Positions 10,671-22,849 of a stretch of 64,000 bases of DNA are shown here, piece after piece; position 1 is the first letter of the stretch, and each line of letters starts with the position of its first letter. The notes under the pieces are model-generated. The model was not told the origin of the DNA. It did no database searches and worked only from the letters and a program-made list of their open reading frames with translations. The DNA lies in the NCBI GenBank assembly GCA_963576565.1, contig OY755039.1, positions 27,914,602 to 27,978,601 of the forward strand, in the 5' to 3' direction. A program made the position numbers and the translations under genes. This stretch comes from Aspidapion aeneum. Taxonomy: Eukaryota > Arthropoda > Insecta > Coleoptera > Brentidae.

Positions 10671-13040
10671 ACCTATCAGGCATTGGAAACCTGTATTCAT
10701 AGTTCCGTAAAGTAAGCGATAAGAAGTTAAAAAGACACTACCAATACAAATTTTATTAAATGCCAATCTAACCTCAAATGAGAAAATAAGAAAACTTACC
10801 TTAAAATGTCTCGGAAAACTATGCATTTTATACTTGTCTGAACTTTAGACACTTCACCCAGAAAAGCAACTAGAAATTCTTATTCTTTTATATTTAAAAT
10901 TGCAAAAGTTACAAATTTAACAAAATTTAATTTTAATGCGTCACAGCAGCAAAGATTACCTACATAAGCCAAAAAGATTTAAAATGAACCCGAAATAAAA
11001 TGCGGTGGAAAAGGTTTTTCTACCTGAAAAAAAGGGAGACGAAAAATCCAAACCACAGATAATTCTCAAGGAACAAACGCGCGACCGCAGCGCCTCGTTT
11101 GAGCTTAGTGAGAACTTTAACCTAACGACCTGTCAAATTGCATTAAGTTTCCTAGGCATGGTAGTTTTTGCACAGCAATGGCTAGAGAAGGTATTGTTTT
11201 CAGATAACGCCGAAAATGTGTTATTTGGGTGTATTTGTCTGTCTGTGTGTGTGTGTATTTTTTTCTGTCCGTAACACGATAGCTCCTAAACCGCTGAACC
11301 TTTCATAAAATTTTCAGGTAAAATAGTGTTCCACACTCTTATAAGCTCATTAGATTTTGGACAATATCTGTTAATGCTAATTAAATAATTTAAAAAATGC
11401 TAACTTTTTAACGGAGTTTCGAATCAATATGCGGTTTTCGGAATATAATAGACTACATTTTGCTCAATAATTTGTGTTCTAACTAAAAACTTCGTAGGAG
11501 CTTTAGTTTTCGAGATATTTACCAAAACTGTTTTTAAGTGTTAAGGTGTGCTAATAGGCTAGCTAGGAAGGTATCAGATCCGTCATGGATCCATTTATTC
11601 TTACTAATTTTTAAAACTGTCAATCTGGTATAAATGAAGACCAAAAATAAATATTTTTTGAGAACTACTTATACTAGGGTAGTGATATATAACTTATTAT
11701 CACAAATTTTTTATGTTTTAACAATAATTAATAAACTTTTTTAAACTTTTTTATAAAAAAAACATTTCCTTAATGTTTTAGCAAGATCCTCAGCAAATTT
11801 AATGATGGAGAAATAATGAGTGAAAAGGATAATTTTCTTGATAAAATAGACAAAACAAATACTTGACTGTAAATAAAAATATGGAACACTTAATTTTTCT
11901 TTTTTTAAATATATTTTAAAATTTAAAGTATTTATGTCCTTTCATTTGAACTAGTACGTAACAATGATTGAAATAATCCAGTTGTTTTTTCTTTAGATTG
12001 TCTGTTTTTTATAGTTTATTAAGAATATGACTATTTCTATTTATTAACATTTTGTTTTAACTTGAATCTTTCATTTCGCCTTCTTAATATCTGTACTACT
12101 AATATTTCTTTAAAAGCCTTTTAAAAAAAAAATAAAAAACAATATTTAAAATTTAAAAAAATAAATAAAATGTTAAACATGTGATTCCTTATTTGTAAGG
12201 TATTTTAAATAGAACACATATCAACTGTGCTGTAAGTAGGTAGATCTCGCCAAATTGGCAGTTTTTTTGATTTTCAAACGTTAACAAAACAAAATTAATG
12301 GTTTTAAAAAATTAGAAATTTGGTATTCTTTATCCTCTTCACTCCATCATTAAAATCTGTAAGATGGTATGTCAAACTTTTTTTTAAATTGATTTTATAT
12401 GAGTTGAACTGAAGCATTTTTGTTGCAAGATATTTTTGAGATATGGCTGGCGACTACCTAAAACCTTTTTTTAAGGTTTAGTTTTTAAAAAATTAAGTAT
12501 TTTTCCAGGAAGAAATATATGTATTCCTTTTGAAAAAAATATATCTGTGGTATAACCTTTATTCTAACATTTTGAACATAAATGTTCAAAACAAAAAATA
12601 ATTTTTTTGCCCATGTATGTAATACAACAGAATGTGCTAATCTTCCACTAAATGTAACCTTCTTTGGGCTCCTTTTATTGTCATGCTATTTTAAATTCCA
12701 TTCCAATAAACTCATTTTGCTTCTTAATAGCCACAATAGATCCACAGTGAGAATCCTAGCTTTAATATTATAATTTTTTTTATTAATAAATTACTACATA
12801 TGTTTTTCTTAATACTAACAATATCATTTGCGTAAAAATATTTAAACTTAACTGTCAAACAGAAATAAAAGAAAAATCTGCTGAAGTCCTGTTGGACAAA
12901 TATTGTATTACTTATTTAATGACTGAAAATGCTAAAAGGAATATTTAAACAAGTTACTTATAAAATAAAAAAAATTACTAAACCTAAGTTAAGATAATTA
13001 TATTAAACTAAAAATAATTGTATTTCATATTATTATTAAG
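10671..13040. other. AT-rich intergenic sequence with a dispersed-repeat segment
   Basis: I see no gene. Positions 11222-11600 look like an old interspersed repeat: a short GT/GTCT microsatellite (11231-11255), a 'GTCCGTAACACGATAGC' segment, and a piece at 11555-11605 that recurs in inverted orientation at 51831-51885. The rest is low-complexity AT-rich DNA. Confidence 0.5.
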
Positions 13041-13363
13041 TTACTTTAGTTTCTTATTTATTATCTCATTAAAGTAGTGTCTTGATTTTTCATAAATCCA
13101 CTTTTTTAACATAAGCTTAAACTTTTTTGGATTGGAAATATCTTTAACCTCATTAGGGAGTAATCTATAGATAAAGGGTCCCAAAAAAAAATTGTTCTTT
13201 GCGCAATTGTTTTGTTGGTTTTTGTTATTGTTATTCTCATTGTCTTGTATTGTGTATATATACCTAACAGATATTTTATATTAATAGGATAAATATACAA
13301 AAAGCACTTCTTATTTCTGTATCCTTTCTTGTGCGAATTCACATTTTCCCTGACAGAAATCAA
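13041..13363 (-). pseudogene. C-terminal fragment of a non-LTR retrotransposon ORF2
   Basis: On the minus strand, a frame ending at the TAA at 13041-13043 reads IYRLLPNEVKDISNPKKF followed by a lysine-rich tail. This matches the usual extreme C-terminus of CR1/Jockey-type ORF2 proteins (a 'LP.E.K...S...FK..LKKW' pattern). The preceding sequence is frameshifted and no reverse transcriptase core is present, so this is a 5'-truncated, decayed copy. Confidence 0.55.
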
Positions 13364-13985
13364 ATTGTTTGATATAGATGATATATTTTATGCACTTTTA
13401 GCATTTTATGTTAAGTGGTATTTACTACAAATAAAAATACTAAGGAAAATTTCATCTTGATTCTAATGGAACAGCTGGAAACCTACTTTCATTAAGTCAG
13501 TTGATGTAAAATCCAATTTTAATCCCAAAGAGGATAACATTTTTTTACTCAAGTTATGTTTAGGTAATAGTTTTTTCTAAGCATTTAAATAAACCAAAAG
13601 TCACTGATCTAAAATTCATAATTGACGTATTTACAGTAGGTCAGTAATTTTTACACTATTTAAACTTAAAAACTACATTCTGTTTAAAAATTTTTTTTTT
13701 TTTTGTGTTTTGTTCTTATCTCAATTTTCATTTACAATATTATTGTTGTTTTTAAGTATATGGAAAACTTCAAAATATGTTTAAGTTTTAGCATAATTAA
13801 AATTAATTCCACTAATCAATTTCCAGTATTCGTTCGATCGCAGTTCGGTACGGTTGTATTGCATCGTACCTGCATGATAGTACTAACGAGGTCAAAGTCG
13901 AAGTTTGTTTTGTTTATAATAAACCTCGCGCGCGAAAAATCTGTGTTAAAAATCTATAAACAATGTTTATTATAAATAATATATC

Positions 13986-15371
13986 ATGTTTAAAAGCAAA
14001 AAAAGTGTACCATCACCTGTGAAGCTTGTTTTAAAAATTAGCGAAAAGCCCAAACAAAATCAAGAAAAAATAGATAATGCCGAATTATTTCAGGATAGCC
14101 ATGCTAGAACACAAAATGAAGAAGTTTTATACAGCGAATGGAAAAAATCCCTAAACGAAAAAAATTCACTTAGTGTACAAGTGGATTATCTCCGAAGTCA
14201 ACTGGAAAGTATGCAAAGAAAATTTGCAGATTTAGAGACAAAAGTCACTAAAAAAGAAGAGTCTGACATGGACTACATTACTGATGAGGACGATCTGGCA
14301 AGAGAAACTGAGTGGATCAGACAAAAAGGAAAAGGTTGGAAAAAACGTCGAATGGATACTTCACTCTTACCACCACAACAAAGCTCGGGCACTGGAGAGC
14401 CCTCCAATAAAACACAAAATGAAGAACCCCCTACTAAGGTTAAAAAAGCTCCATTACCTCCACCGATTATGGTAAATGGCATAAATATTTATGAAAAATT
14501 AAATATCATACAAGGAGTTAAAATAAAAGTTTTAAATAACGAAAATATTAAAATAAATGTACAAGACGCAGACAGCTATCGGCTGGTTATTAAAATGCTT
14601 AATGAAATAAAGCATCAATGGCACTCATACGAAAACAAACAAATAAGGCCAATTAGAGTAATAGCGAATAGGCTACACTTCTCGTGTGACCCACAAAAAA
14701 TTGTAGCTGATCTACAAAAACAAGGTTTTAAGGCACTGGAGGCCAGCAACAAACTTAAATGGAGAACAAGACAACCTCTTAACATGTTTATGCTCACATT
14801 TAGCCACGATGAAGATATCAATAAGATTTTTTAAATTTCCAGTATCCTTGGGATTGAAGTGGAAATAAAAGCACTAAAAACCTCAAAATTAGTCCCTCAA
14901 TGCAAAAGATGTCAATCTTATGGACACACGCAAAAATATTGCGCTAAAGAACCACGTTGCGTAAAATGCACGGGGAAACATCTTACTGTAGAATGCCCCA
15001 AACCAAAAGAATCTGAGCCAAAATGCATCCACTGTGAAGGCAAGCATCCTGCTAACTACAGAGGATGCGTTGTTGCTAAAGAAATACAAAAATTGAAAAA
15101 TAAACCTAAGAAACCAAATCTCATACCAAACGTGAGTACAAATAGACAAAACCAACAGACAAGAAACACAGTCACACAAAACTCTGTGACAAGGACATAC
15201 AGCCAAGTAGCAGCAACAGCTACTATACCTGATATTAATATCAGTAGTCAAAATACTATGGAACAAACACTACAATTAATTTTGGAGAAATTGAACAAAC
15301 TTGATGAGCGATTAACTAAACTAGAAAGTAGCAATAACGGAGCTACCAATATGCCTCAAAATGGTCAGTAA
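13986..15371 (+). pseudogene. Jockey ORF1 (gag-like, CCHC zinc knuckles), one nonsense codon
   Basis: One reading frame runs from the ATG at 13986 to the TAA at 15369. It is broken only by an in-frame TAA at 14832-14834, so the two visible halves are one protein of about 460 residues. The N-terminal half is charged and partly coiled-coil. The middle (VNGINIYEKLNIIQG onward) matches the gag-associated region that precedes the knuckles. The second half has three CCHC-type knuckles (CKRCQSYGHTQKYC, CVKCTGKHLTVEC, CIHCEGKHPANYRGC), then a Gln/Asn-rich tail. It would package the element RNA. The ORF2 ATG (15361) overlaps its stop. Confidence 0.82.
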
Positions 15372-17971
15372 TCTTAGAATCCTAGCTTGGAATGCCAATA
15401 GTCTCATGCAACATCAGCAAGACTTGCATAGAAATAATTGACGTCTGTTTTGTGTCAGAAACGCATTTCATAAACTAGTCTCACATTAAATTTAAAGGTT
15501 ATAAAGTGTATCATACATCTCACCCTAGCAATACTGCACATGGGTGAAGTGCTGTAATAATTATAGAAAATATATCACACTATGAGGAGATAAGATATAA
15601 AACCATAGAGATTTAAGCTACATTAGTAAGTGTAAAAACCAAAACATATACATTAGTCATAAGTGCTGTCTATATACCACCAAGGCACTTACTAAAGAAA
15701 GATCAATATCTTAATTTTCTCAGAAAATTAGGAAACCGTTTTATAATTGGAGGTGACTTTAATGCAAAAAATACCTACTGGGGATCTAGACTGACGAATT
15801 CTAAAGGAAAAGAACTTTTGCAAGCTATTAGTGAATATACATACATACTATCCAACAGATCCAGGAAAAATTCCAGATCTAATTGATTTTTTTATAGTAA
15901 AAAATATATCTTTAAGTTTTGTAGATATAGAAGAAAGTTTTGATTTAAACTCAGATCATTCACCTATTATTCTAACTCTTAGTAAAAACATAATAAAGAA
16001 AGGAGCAAATATCTCACTAGTTAATAAACTGACTGACTGGATTAGTTTTAAACAAAGTCTGTCAGAAAAAATAAACCTATCAGTACCATTGCAAACGCCA
16101 GAACAAATCGATAAAGAAGTTGAATATTTTGTTACAAATATTCAACAAGCAGCTTGGGAAAACAGTCCAAAACCAAAGAGAATTTTTAAGGGAAAAAACT
16201 ATCCAAAGGAAATTAGAGACCTTATATTGGAAAAAAGGAAACTAAGAAGAAAGTGGCAGCAAAGCCGTGATCCTCGGGACAAAACAAATCTCAACAACAT
16301 GACGCAGCGCATTAGGCGAGAAATTCTAGTAATAAAAAATGAATCTATTAACCATTTTCTTAATGAACTTACAGATGATAAAAATACCGACTATTCCCTT
16401 TGGAAAGCAACCAAAGATTTTCAAAGACCAATTATCCAAATTCCACCCATACGAAAATCTAACAACCAGTGGGCAAGGAGCAACGAAGAAAAAGCAGATA
16501 TTTTTGCAAGTCTTTTAGAAAAAACATTTCAGCCCCACGCAGCACCAGATGAACACTTTCATTTAAATGAACCCCATCAAATCGAAGACCATATTAAGCT
16601 TACATCACCAAAAGAAATATTAACAGAAAGCAAAAATATTAATTCGAAAAAAGCCCCAGGGTATGATCTTATTAACAGGGTAGTCATAAAACAACTTCCC
16701 AGAAAAGCTATCGTAAAACTATGCAACCTAATTAATGCGTCTTTTAGGCTTAGATATGTACCTAAACTGTGGAAAGTTGCAGAAGTTATCATGATTCCAA
16801 AACCGGGAAAACCACTCCATGACGTGTCATCTTACAGGCCAATATCTTTGCTGCCAATTATATCCAAGCTCTATGAAAAATTATTGCTTAAAAGAATAAA
16901 ACCCATCATAGAAAGACAAGAAATTATTCCGTCTCATCAATTTGGTTTTCGAGACAAGCATTCCACGATAGATCAAGTACACAGAATTACTAATATAATA
17001 GAAAAAGCACTAGAAGAGGGAAAAGTTTGTTCTGCAGTTTTTCTAGATGTAGCACAAGCATTTGACAAAGTGTGGCATGAAGGCCTTAATTTTAAACTAA
17101 AACGGTTTCTGCCAAAACAATATTCGGATATTTTGGAATCATACATATCTGATAGACATTTTAGAGTAAAACAGGAAGACTCATACTCAAATTTAAGAGA
17201 AATTCAAGCAGACGTGCCCCAGGGTAGCGTACTAGGCCCATATCTATACTTATTATTCACTTGTGATATCCCAAAGCCAGAAAATTGCCACTTAGCAACA
17301 TTTGCCGAAGATACTGGTTTATTGACGGTAGAAAAGTCTATTGAAAAATGCATAGAAAAACTTCAGGATGCAGTCACCCAAGTTAACAGTTGGACCACAA
17401 AGTGGCGAATAAAATTAAATCAAACCAAATCAATTCATGTTGATTTTGCAAACAAAAATATAAATCACATACAAATTACAATTAACAACATTCCCGTACC
17501 ATATTCAAATCAGGCAAAATATCTAGGTATGACACTTGATGCCAAATTGCGCTGGAAAGCACATGTTAAGAAAAAAAAGAAGAACTTGAGATAAGGTATA
17601 GAAAAATGAACTGGCTAATTGGAAGGAAGTCCAATTTAACAATTCATAATAAGTTACTGCTTTACAGACAAATACTGAAACCAGTATGGACATATGGTAT
17701 TCAACTATGGGGTTATGCTAAAGAGAGTAACATTCTAGTTGTACAGAGATTTCAAAATAAAGTATTAAGAAACATTGTTAATGCACCTTGGTACGTTCGA
17801 AATAGTGACCTTCATCGAGATCTAAAAATCGAAACTGTAGCAGAGACTATAAAAAAGTACGCAAAAAGCCATGAAGATCGGCATGTGAATGTGGAAGCAA
17901 TTCAGCTTCTAGACAATACTACGCTAGTTCGAAGACTAAAAAGAGTGAAGCCGTTTGAGCTAGTAAACTAA
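15361..17971 (+). pseudogene. Jockey ORF2: endonuclease and reverse transcriptase, inactivated
   Basis: It starts at ATG 15361 (MVSNLRILAWNANSL). The endonuclease part is shortened and has several in-frame stops, but VCFVSETHF, SAVYIPPRH and IIGGDFNAKNTYWGS remain readable. After a frameshift or deletion near 15840 the frame from 15831 to 17594 gives SDHSPIILTLS, then RT boxes KKAPGYDLI, YRPISLLPIISKLYEK, FLDVAQAFDKVWHEGL and VPQGSVLGPYLY. The catalytic box reads FAEDT, where Jockey elements have FADDT, so the first catalytic Asp is Glu. A one-base shift in the A-rich run near 17575 puts the C-terminal part (MNWLIGRKSNL to FELVN, 17606-17971) in another frame. Confidence 0.88.
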
Positions 17972-18606
17972 GTGAATTACACATAAAACAAAATAATGCT
18001 ATAAACACAACACAATTGTGAGTTACAGACTAAACAAAGCGGGGAGAACTGTTGAGTGAACCCTAAGTTTAAATCTGACTTTTCTAGTAAATTAAGTTAA
18101 AACAAAATTGCTAATTAGTCTTACTGACTAGATTGTAATACAATAAACACAGTGTGTTTGACAAATAAAAAAAAAACTAATAAATTTTAGTAGAGAAGTG
18201 TAACAATTCTGTTGTTATGTAAGATTGCGAGCAGTAAAATACAAAGGAGTCCCACACCTTCAGTGCTTCAAAAAATTGACACGGCACTGCGCACAACATA
18301 GTGTTAAAAACAAAATTTTTACAAACATATTGCAAGCAGTGAGAGCCTCCTTATTCTAAACAGGTTAAAGATAGTTAACACTATCCATTTTTTTAAGCCT
18401 ATAATTAACTAAAAAAGCAATATTTTAAACTTTTTTGATCTCGCCGGCACTATCTTAAAATTAGCGAGCATTTGAAGAAGAGCTCATCGAATAAAATTTG
18501 TGTATCTTAATTAGTAAAATCTAGTTTTTAAATTATTCCGAGTAAAAGTCAGCTGTTTTATGTAGGATTTTGTTTATATTTCTACATTTTATAAAATACT
18601 TTATAG

Positions 18607-18799
18607 GGTGACGAAGCAAAGAGATCCCGATATTGGCCAACAAAGTTTATTGTTCCAAATTGATTACCCAGAAATAGCTGATCACATTTTGCCCAGGCAC
18701 AGATTTATGTCGGCCTACGAGCAAAAAATTGAACCTCCAGATCGTAAATGGCAGTATTTGTTGTTTGCTGCCGAACCTTATGAAACCATTTCATTTAAG
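18607..18799 (+). CDS. SF3A2: SF3A2 (splicing factor 3A subunit 2), internal coding exon
   Basis: The exon encodes VTKQRDPDIGQQSLLFQIDY through FMSAYEQKIEPPDRKW to AAEPYETISFK. This is the highly conserved central block of SF3A2 (SAP62/Prp11), a U2 snRNP component needed for the prespliceosome. The acceptor is TTTATAG before 18607 and the donor GTATGT begins at 18800. The first base completes a codon from the preceding exon. Exons with the N-terminal zinc finger were not found in the window; they must lie upstream, past the Jockey insertion or outside. Coding similarity is near-continuous and uninterrupted, so I take this as the live host gene. Confidence 0.93.
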
Positions 18800-19610
18800 G
18801 TATGTCATATTAAGCTTAGTATAGTCTTATAACAAAAACATTTTATGTGAAAAAAGGCGAAGTATGCAAAAAGGGTATTCCTCAAAAAGATCTAAGTTCA
18901 AAGTATAGCCAAGTTTTTCAATACACATTTCAAAATGAAAGATTCTCACTCATTTGGAAATATTTATTTAAACTTTGCTATTACGACGATTATCCGAAAA
19001 AGCCATTCAATCTATAGTTATAAATTGCATGTGGAATTTTTGGTTGACACAATTTAATCTAAACAATTACGCAAACATTTTATGGGTTCGTTGCCCTGGG
19101 TTCCTAGACAAAAAACTAGGTTAACGCTGACTTTTGCGAGGACTTGAAAGTTAGCTGTCACGCAAAAAGACGGACGTGGAAGCGGCACGGTGAAGTAACG
19201 ATGGCTTTTTGGGGATCGTGTGATTCGGTTTTGGGGGTTTGAAAATTAAGGATTAAAGTGGCCCAGGCCAGGGAATCTGTGGGACTATGAAAGAGTAATT
19301 TAGTAAACTTACCAAGCCGAGTCAACGGGGCGTAAAAGAGTGTAGTTTCTACAAAAATAAGAGTGTAACCGAACCGAGCCGTAAGTAAATTGTTAAAATT
19401 GAAGTATACTAGAATTTCGATGATCTATACATGCGTAAGTAAGTGTGTGACAAATTAGATTTTTTTCAAAGTTCCATAACTACCTTATGGCTTTATGGAA
19501 GTAGGTGAAATTCCCAAGGACAGTTATAGATAGGTCAAATATGGGCTGAAATGTTTTAAGAAAAGTTGGTGAAGCAGTTTGCGCGAACTTGGTGGGTACT
19601 GCCGTGCCCC

Positions 19611-21553
19611 CAGATGGTGTTTTTCTCTATTGCCTAAGAAGTAACTCACTTATAGAATATTCGGAAACGGTAAGAGATACGAGTTTGTGTAAATAAGAAA
19701 AAAGTTGCGCTATTCTAAGCCCAATCTGATGCCGTATCAAAGTTAAAAATATCTACAAGGGCTTTTAAAATATCGAGGAAAAACTAAAAATGTTTTTTTT
19801 TCATTGAAATTTCGCCGCCATCTTGCATACAAATTTAATGAAATTTGGCAGTTTTGTATACGCAACTGGCCAATTAAATGACGTTAACAATTTTTTTCTA
19901 GGCCTTCTAATTTTTTTAAAACCATAGCCAACTTTTTGTTGTTATTCATGCAAATCCTGCATCGATAAATTAGAGCATGCATCTTTAACCATTTGTTTAG
20001 GAATTTCTTCTATGGCTTGAACAACGGCTGCCTTAAGTTCTTCTATCGTATTATAAGTAGTAGAATAAACTCTATCCTTTAAGTATCCCCAAATACAAAA
20101 ATCAAGAGTCGTAATGTCCGGCGAACGTGCAGGCCAGGCAACTGAACCTCGATTTCCGATCGAGTTATTTCCATGTTGCTGATTCAAATAGTCGGTTATG
20201 ATTCTTGCATTATGTGGAGGGGCTCCATCTTGCCACATGTTTATTACATCTTGAAGAGGTAAATTTTCTAAAATTTGGTCAACGTAATTTTGTAGAATTC
20301 TAGATATCGAGGTGCCGTCAAATTATTATGAAAAATGTTAAATAGTATGTATCCGTTTATGACTCCTAGCCATACATTTAAACCCCACCTAACTTGATGG
20401 CGCACCTCACGATTTAAGAACGGATTTTCGGCCCAGTACACGTAGTTTTGTGTGTTAAACACCGCGCAGTTTGTAAACCTGATTTTATCGGACCACAGAA
20501 CCTTAAGCGGAAATTGAAGGTTTTCTTGCGATTTTTGTATGAACCAATTGCAAAACAAGGTTCTTCTTTCTAAGTCACCATCTCAGAGTGCTTGACTAAT
20601 ATGTGTTGCATATGGATGATACTTAAATTTTTTAAGAATTCTTTGTGCAGTTGATTTGGGTACTTCATCATTATTTTCCAGTTCACGAAGGGAGATGCAA
20701 GTATTGTCAACGACGCTTTGTAAAACCAGGGCTTCAATATTTTCATCAGATTGTCGATTACGATTTTGTTTTTTAAAGGAAACATATTCAATTAAATAAT
20801 TTCTAAGTATTCTGAAGATTGACAAACCTAGTTGTCGTCTTTCTGGATATCTCTAAAAGTGCATATCTCGAGCTCTTCCAGCATTCTTATTACACAAAAT
20901 ATAATATTCATACATATCTACTTTCTCCTAATTTGGAAACCTTTCTATGTTAAATTTGATTGAAAATATGACTAATAAAAATATATTTTAATTTTAGAAA
21001 TTTTAAAACTCCAACAGATAAATGAAATGACAAAGTTTTGACAGATAGTTACGTTGGTATGACAACAAACGCAACTACGGCCTTTGTTTCACAGCCAACC
21101 AAGTGAAAAACAGTTTTTTTTTTAAGTAAATTTACATTTTCCGTCATTCAAAGGCTTATTATACATGGTTGGAAAGCTCTTTTAATGCTCTATTTATTGC
21201 CGTATAAATTCAATATGGCGGTCATAAGAAATAACAAAGTTGGCCATGGTTTCAAAAAAACTAGAAGGCCTAGAAAAAATTTGTTAACGTCATTCGAGTG
21301 GCCGTAGTTGCTTATACAAAACTACCAAATTTCATTAAATTTGTTTGCAAGATAGCGGCGATATTTTAATTTTTCAAAAAACACAATTTTTAGTTTTTGC
21401 TCGATACTTTAGTAACCCCCGGTAGATGTCTTTAATATTGATACCGCACCTGATTGGGTTTAGAATAGCGCAACTTTTTTCTTATTTAAACAACCTCGTA
21501 TCTCTTACTATTTCCAAAATCCCCATGTAGTTGCTTTTATCTGAGACACCCTG
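19611..21553 (-). mobile_element. Tc1/mariner-superfamily element with long TIRs, inside the SF3A2 intron
   Basis: Long inverted repeats (roughly 19660-19935 against 21225-21520) flank a minus-strand transposase. Both arms share GTAAGAGATACGAG, AAGAAAAAAGTTGCGC, AATTTAATGAAATTTGG and CTAGGCCTTCTA. The right end reads CTGAGACACCCTG followed by TA, typical of mariner-type termini. The left end is less clear (near CAGATGGTG at 19611), so that boundary is approximate. It lies antisense to SF3A2. Confidence 0.8.
19942..20913 (-). pseudogene. Mariner-type transposase (DUF4817-like HTH plus DDD catalytic domain), inactivated
   Basis: The minus strand reads, in order: a helix-turn-helix region (RYPERRQL, ISLRELENNDEVPKSTAQRI, HPYATH), a first catalytic region (ERRTLFCNWFIQ, VLWSDKIRFTN), VRWGLNVWLGVINGY, then WQDGAPPHNARI and WPARSPDITTLDF, and finally a C-terminal helix ending at 19942. 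Counting from the Asp in QDGAPPH to the Asp in TTLDF gives 41 intervening residues. It is broken by two in-frame stops (TAG before RYPERRQ, TGA at 20583-20585) and one frameshift near 20300. The family inserts at TA and is common in arthropods. Confidence 0.85.
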
Positions 21554-21740
21554 TATGCATATCCATTCTTTAACTGTAACTTTAACAAAAATAAAGGAAG
21601 CAAGTTAAGAAACGTTACCAATTTTGCTATACTTACACTAGATTATTGATTAGTAGCTTTATGTTCCTATTTTGTGGTAAAATTTTTAACAAAAAATACT
21701 TCTCAATTTTGAGATATCTGTCAATATTATGTTTTATCAG

Positions 21741-22022
21741 GTGCCCTCAAGAGAAGTAGAAAAAACGGACACCAAATTTTGGACGCATTGGAACAAAGAC
21801 ACCAAACAATTTTTCCTGCAATTTGCCTTCAAAATGGAAAACAAAAGACAACAGGCGCCTATGATGCCCCGCCCACCGTCCGTCATGGGGGGTGTGCCTC
21901 CACCGCACATGCTACCGGTACCCCCGCCACCACGACCGCCCATGTTCAACCCAATACCTCCACCGCCTCCAGGTATGATGAGAGGAGTAATGCCTGTTCC
22001 CCCACCCCATCATCAGCGTTGA
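21741..22022 (+). CDS. SF3A2: SF3A2, last coding exon with proline-rich C-terminus
   Basis: It starts directly after TTTTATCAG and reads VPSREVEKTDTKFWTHWNKD, TKQFFLQFAFKME, then a short proline-rich tail (PPPRPPMFNPIPPPPPGMM) and a TGA at 22020-22022. Mammalian SF3A2 has a much longer proline/heptad tail; the short tail is as expected for an insect. It splices in phase 0 to the 18607-18799 exon. Codon use and frame are clean. Confidence 0.93.
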   Translation: MPSREVEKTDTKFWTHWNKDTKQFFLQFAFKMENKRQQAPMMPRPPSVMGGVPPPHMLPVPPPPRPPMFNPIPPPPPGMMRGVMPVPPPHHQR

Positions 22023-22105
22023 GGATTTTTGAGGTCAGAAATTTATCTTAAAATGATAATTATTCTAAGAATGGAGCCGTTTAGACATCTATTTTGTGAC
22101 GTAAA

Positions 22106-22111
22106 AATAAA
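22106..22111 (+). promoter_or_regulatory. SF3A2 polyadenylation signal
   Basis: AATAAA lies 84 bp after the SF3A2 stop codon and 66 bp before the next transposon. It is the only good signal in the 3' UTR. Confidence 0.65.
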
Positions 22112-22443
22112 CTTATACTATAGAAAAATATTCTCAAATTGATATGATTTTGCAAAAAAGTTTTGATTAACAGGAACTAGCAGCATGATTAAAAGCTATA
22201 GGATTCATAGACTTGCTTACTGTGCTTAATATGTGTAAGAGAGAAGTAAAAGAGAGAAAATATATTTTGGGCGTTGTCTTGAAATATTTTTCGCTGTTTT
22301 AGACCCGTATTCGGTCTGGTTGTGAGAAAATCGGGTAATATATCGTAATCTCTCGTCTTCACGAAGTTTTTGGTAATTCCGTCATGTGCAGCGAAACAGG
22401 TGAGGAGTAGGTATTTGTTTTCACGCAAATTATAGCTCAAGCC

Positions 22444-22737
22444 ATGCCGCGTATTACATTTAGCGTTCAGGAAAAAGTACAGGTGGCTCAATGGTATTTC
22501 GGGGGAAATAGCTCTCAAGATGTGGCAAATTTATTTGTTGTCGCGTTTGAGGGAAGGAATATTCCAAGTCGTATCGCGGTCCAAAAACTAGTGATTCATT
22601 TCCAACGCACAGGATGTGTCAATTTTCGCCACAAATGCAGTGGTGGAGAAACACCTCCTGTTCGTGAAATGGGAGAGGAAAGGGAAAGGCGCGAAACTAT
22701 GATTTGTGCTGCAGCAGAAAGTGAAAAATTAAAATAA
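22444..22737 (+). pseudogene. Mariner-type transposase, N-terminal helix-turn-helix part
   Basis: It begins ATG CCG and reads ITFSVQEKVQVAQWYFGGNS, FVVAFEGRNIPSRIAVQKLV, IHFQRTGCVN. This is the DNA-binding domain seen in arthropod DUF4817-type transposases. The frame ends prematurely at 22737, and the catalytic part follows only as fragments. It sits just inside the left terminal repeat of the 22.2-25.2 kb element. Confidence 0.75.
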
Positions 22738-22849
22738 TAAACCGTCTGAAACATTTTAAACCGACATGGGTACCGGAGTTTTAAAGTAAAGAAAACGCAA
22801 GAAATTTTTCCAGATACTCAGTTTCAAAGAATGGAGTTTTGTGAAACTA

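Larger units (their letters stand above)
13828..18175 (+). mobile_element. Jockey-clade non-LTR retrotransposon (decayed, full-length structure)
   Basis: It has a 5' UTR, ORF1, an 11-nt-overlapping ORF2 and a short poly(A) ending at 18175. The flanks carry a diverged target-site duplication: ACTAATCAATTTCCAGTA at 13811-13828 and ACTAATAAATTTTAGTA at 18176-18192. It lies directly upstream of the SF3A2 exons, in the same orientation, probably inside an SF3A2 intron. The mutations in both ORFs and in the duplication show an old insertion. Confidence 0.85.
18800..21740 (+). other. SF3A2 intron containing a mariner-type insertion
   Basis: GT...AG intron of 2941 bp joining FK to VPSRE in phase 0. 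About 1.94 kb of it is an antisense mariner-type transposon (about 19611-21553). The remaining left part (18800-19610) is unrecognised, including a moderately GC-rich repeat-like block at 19080-19390. Confidence 0.85.
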
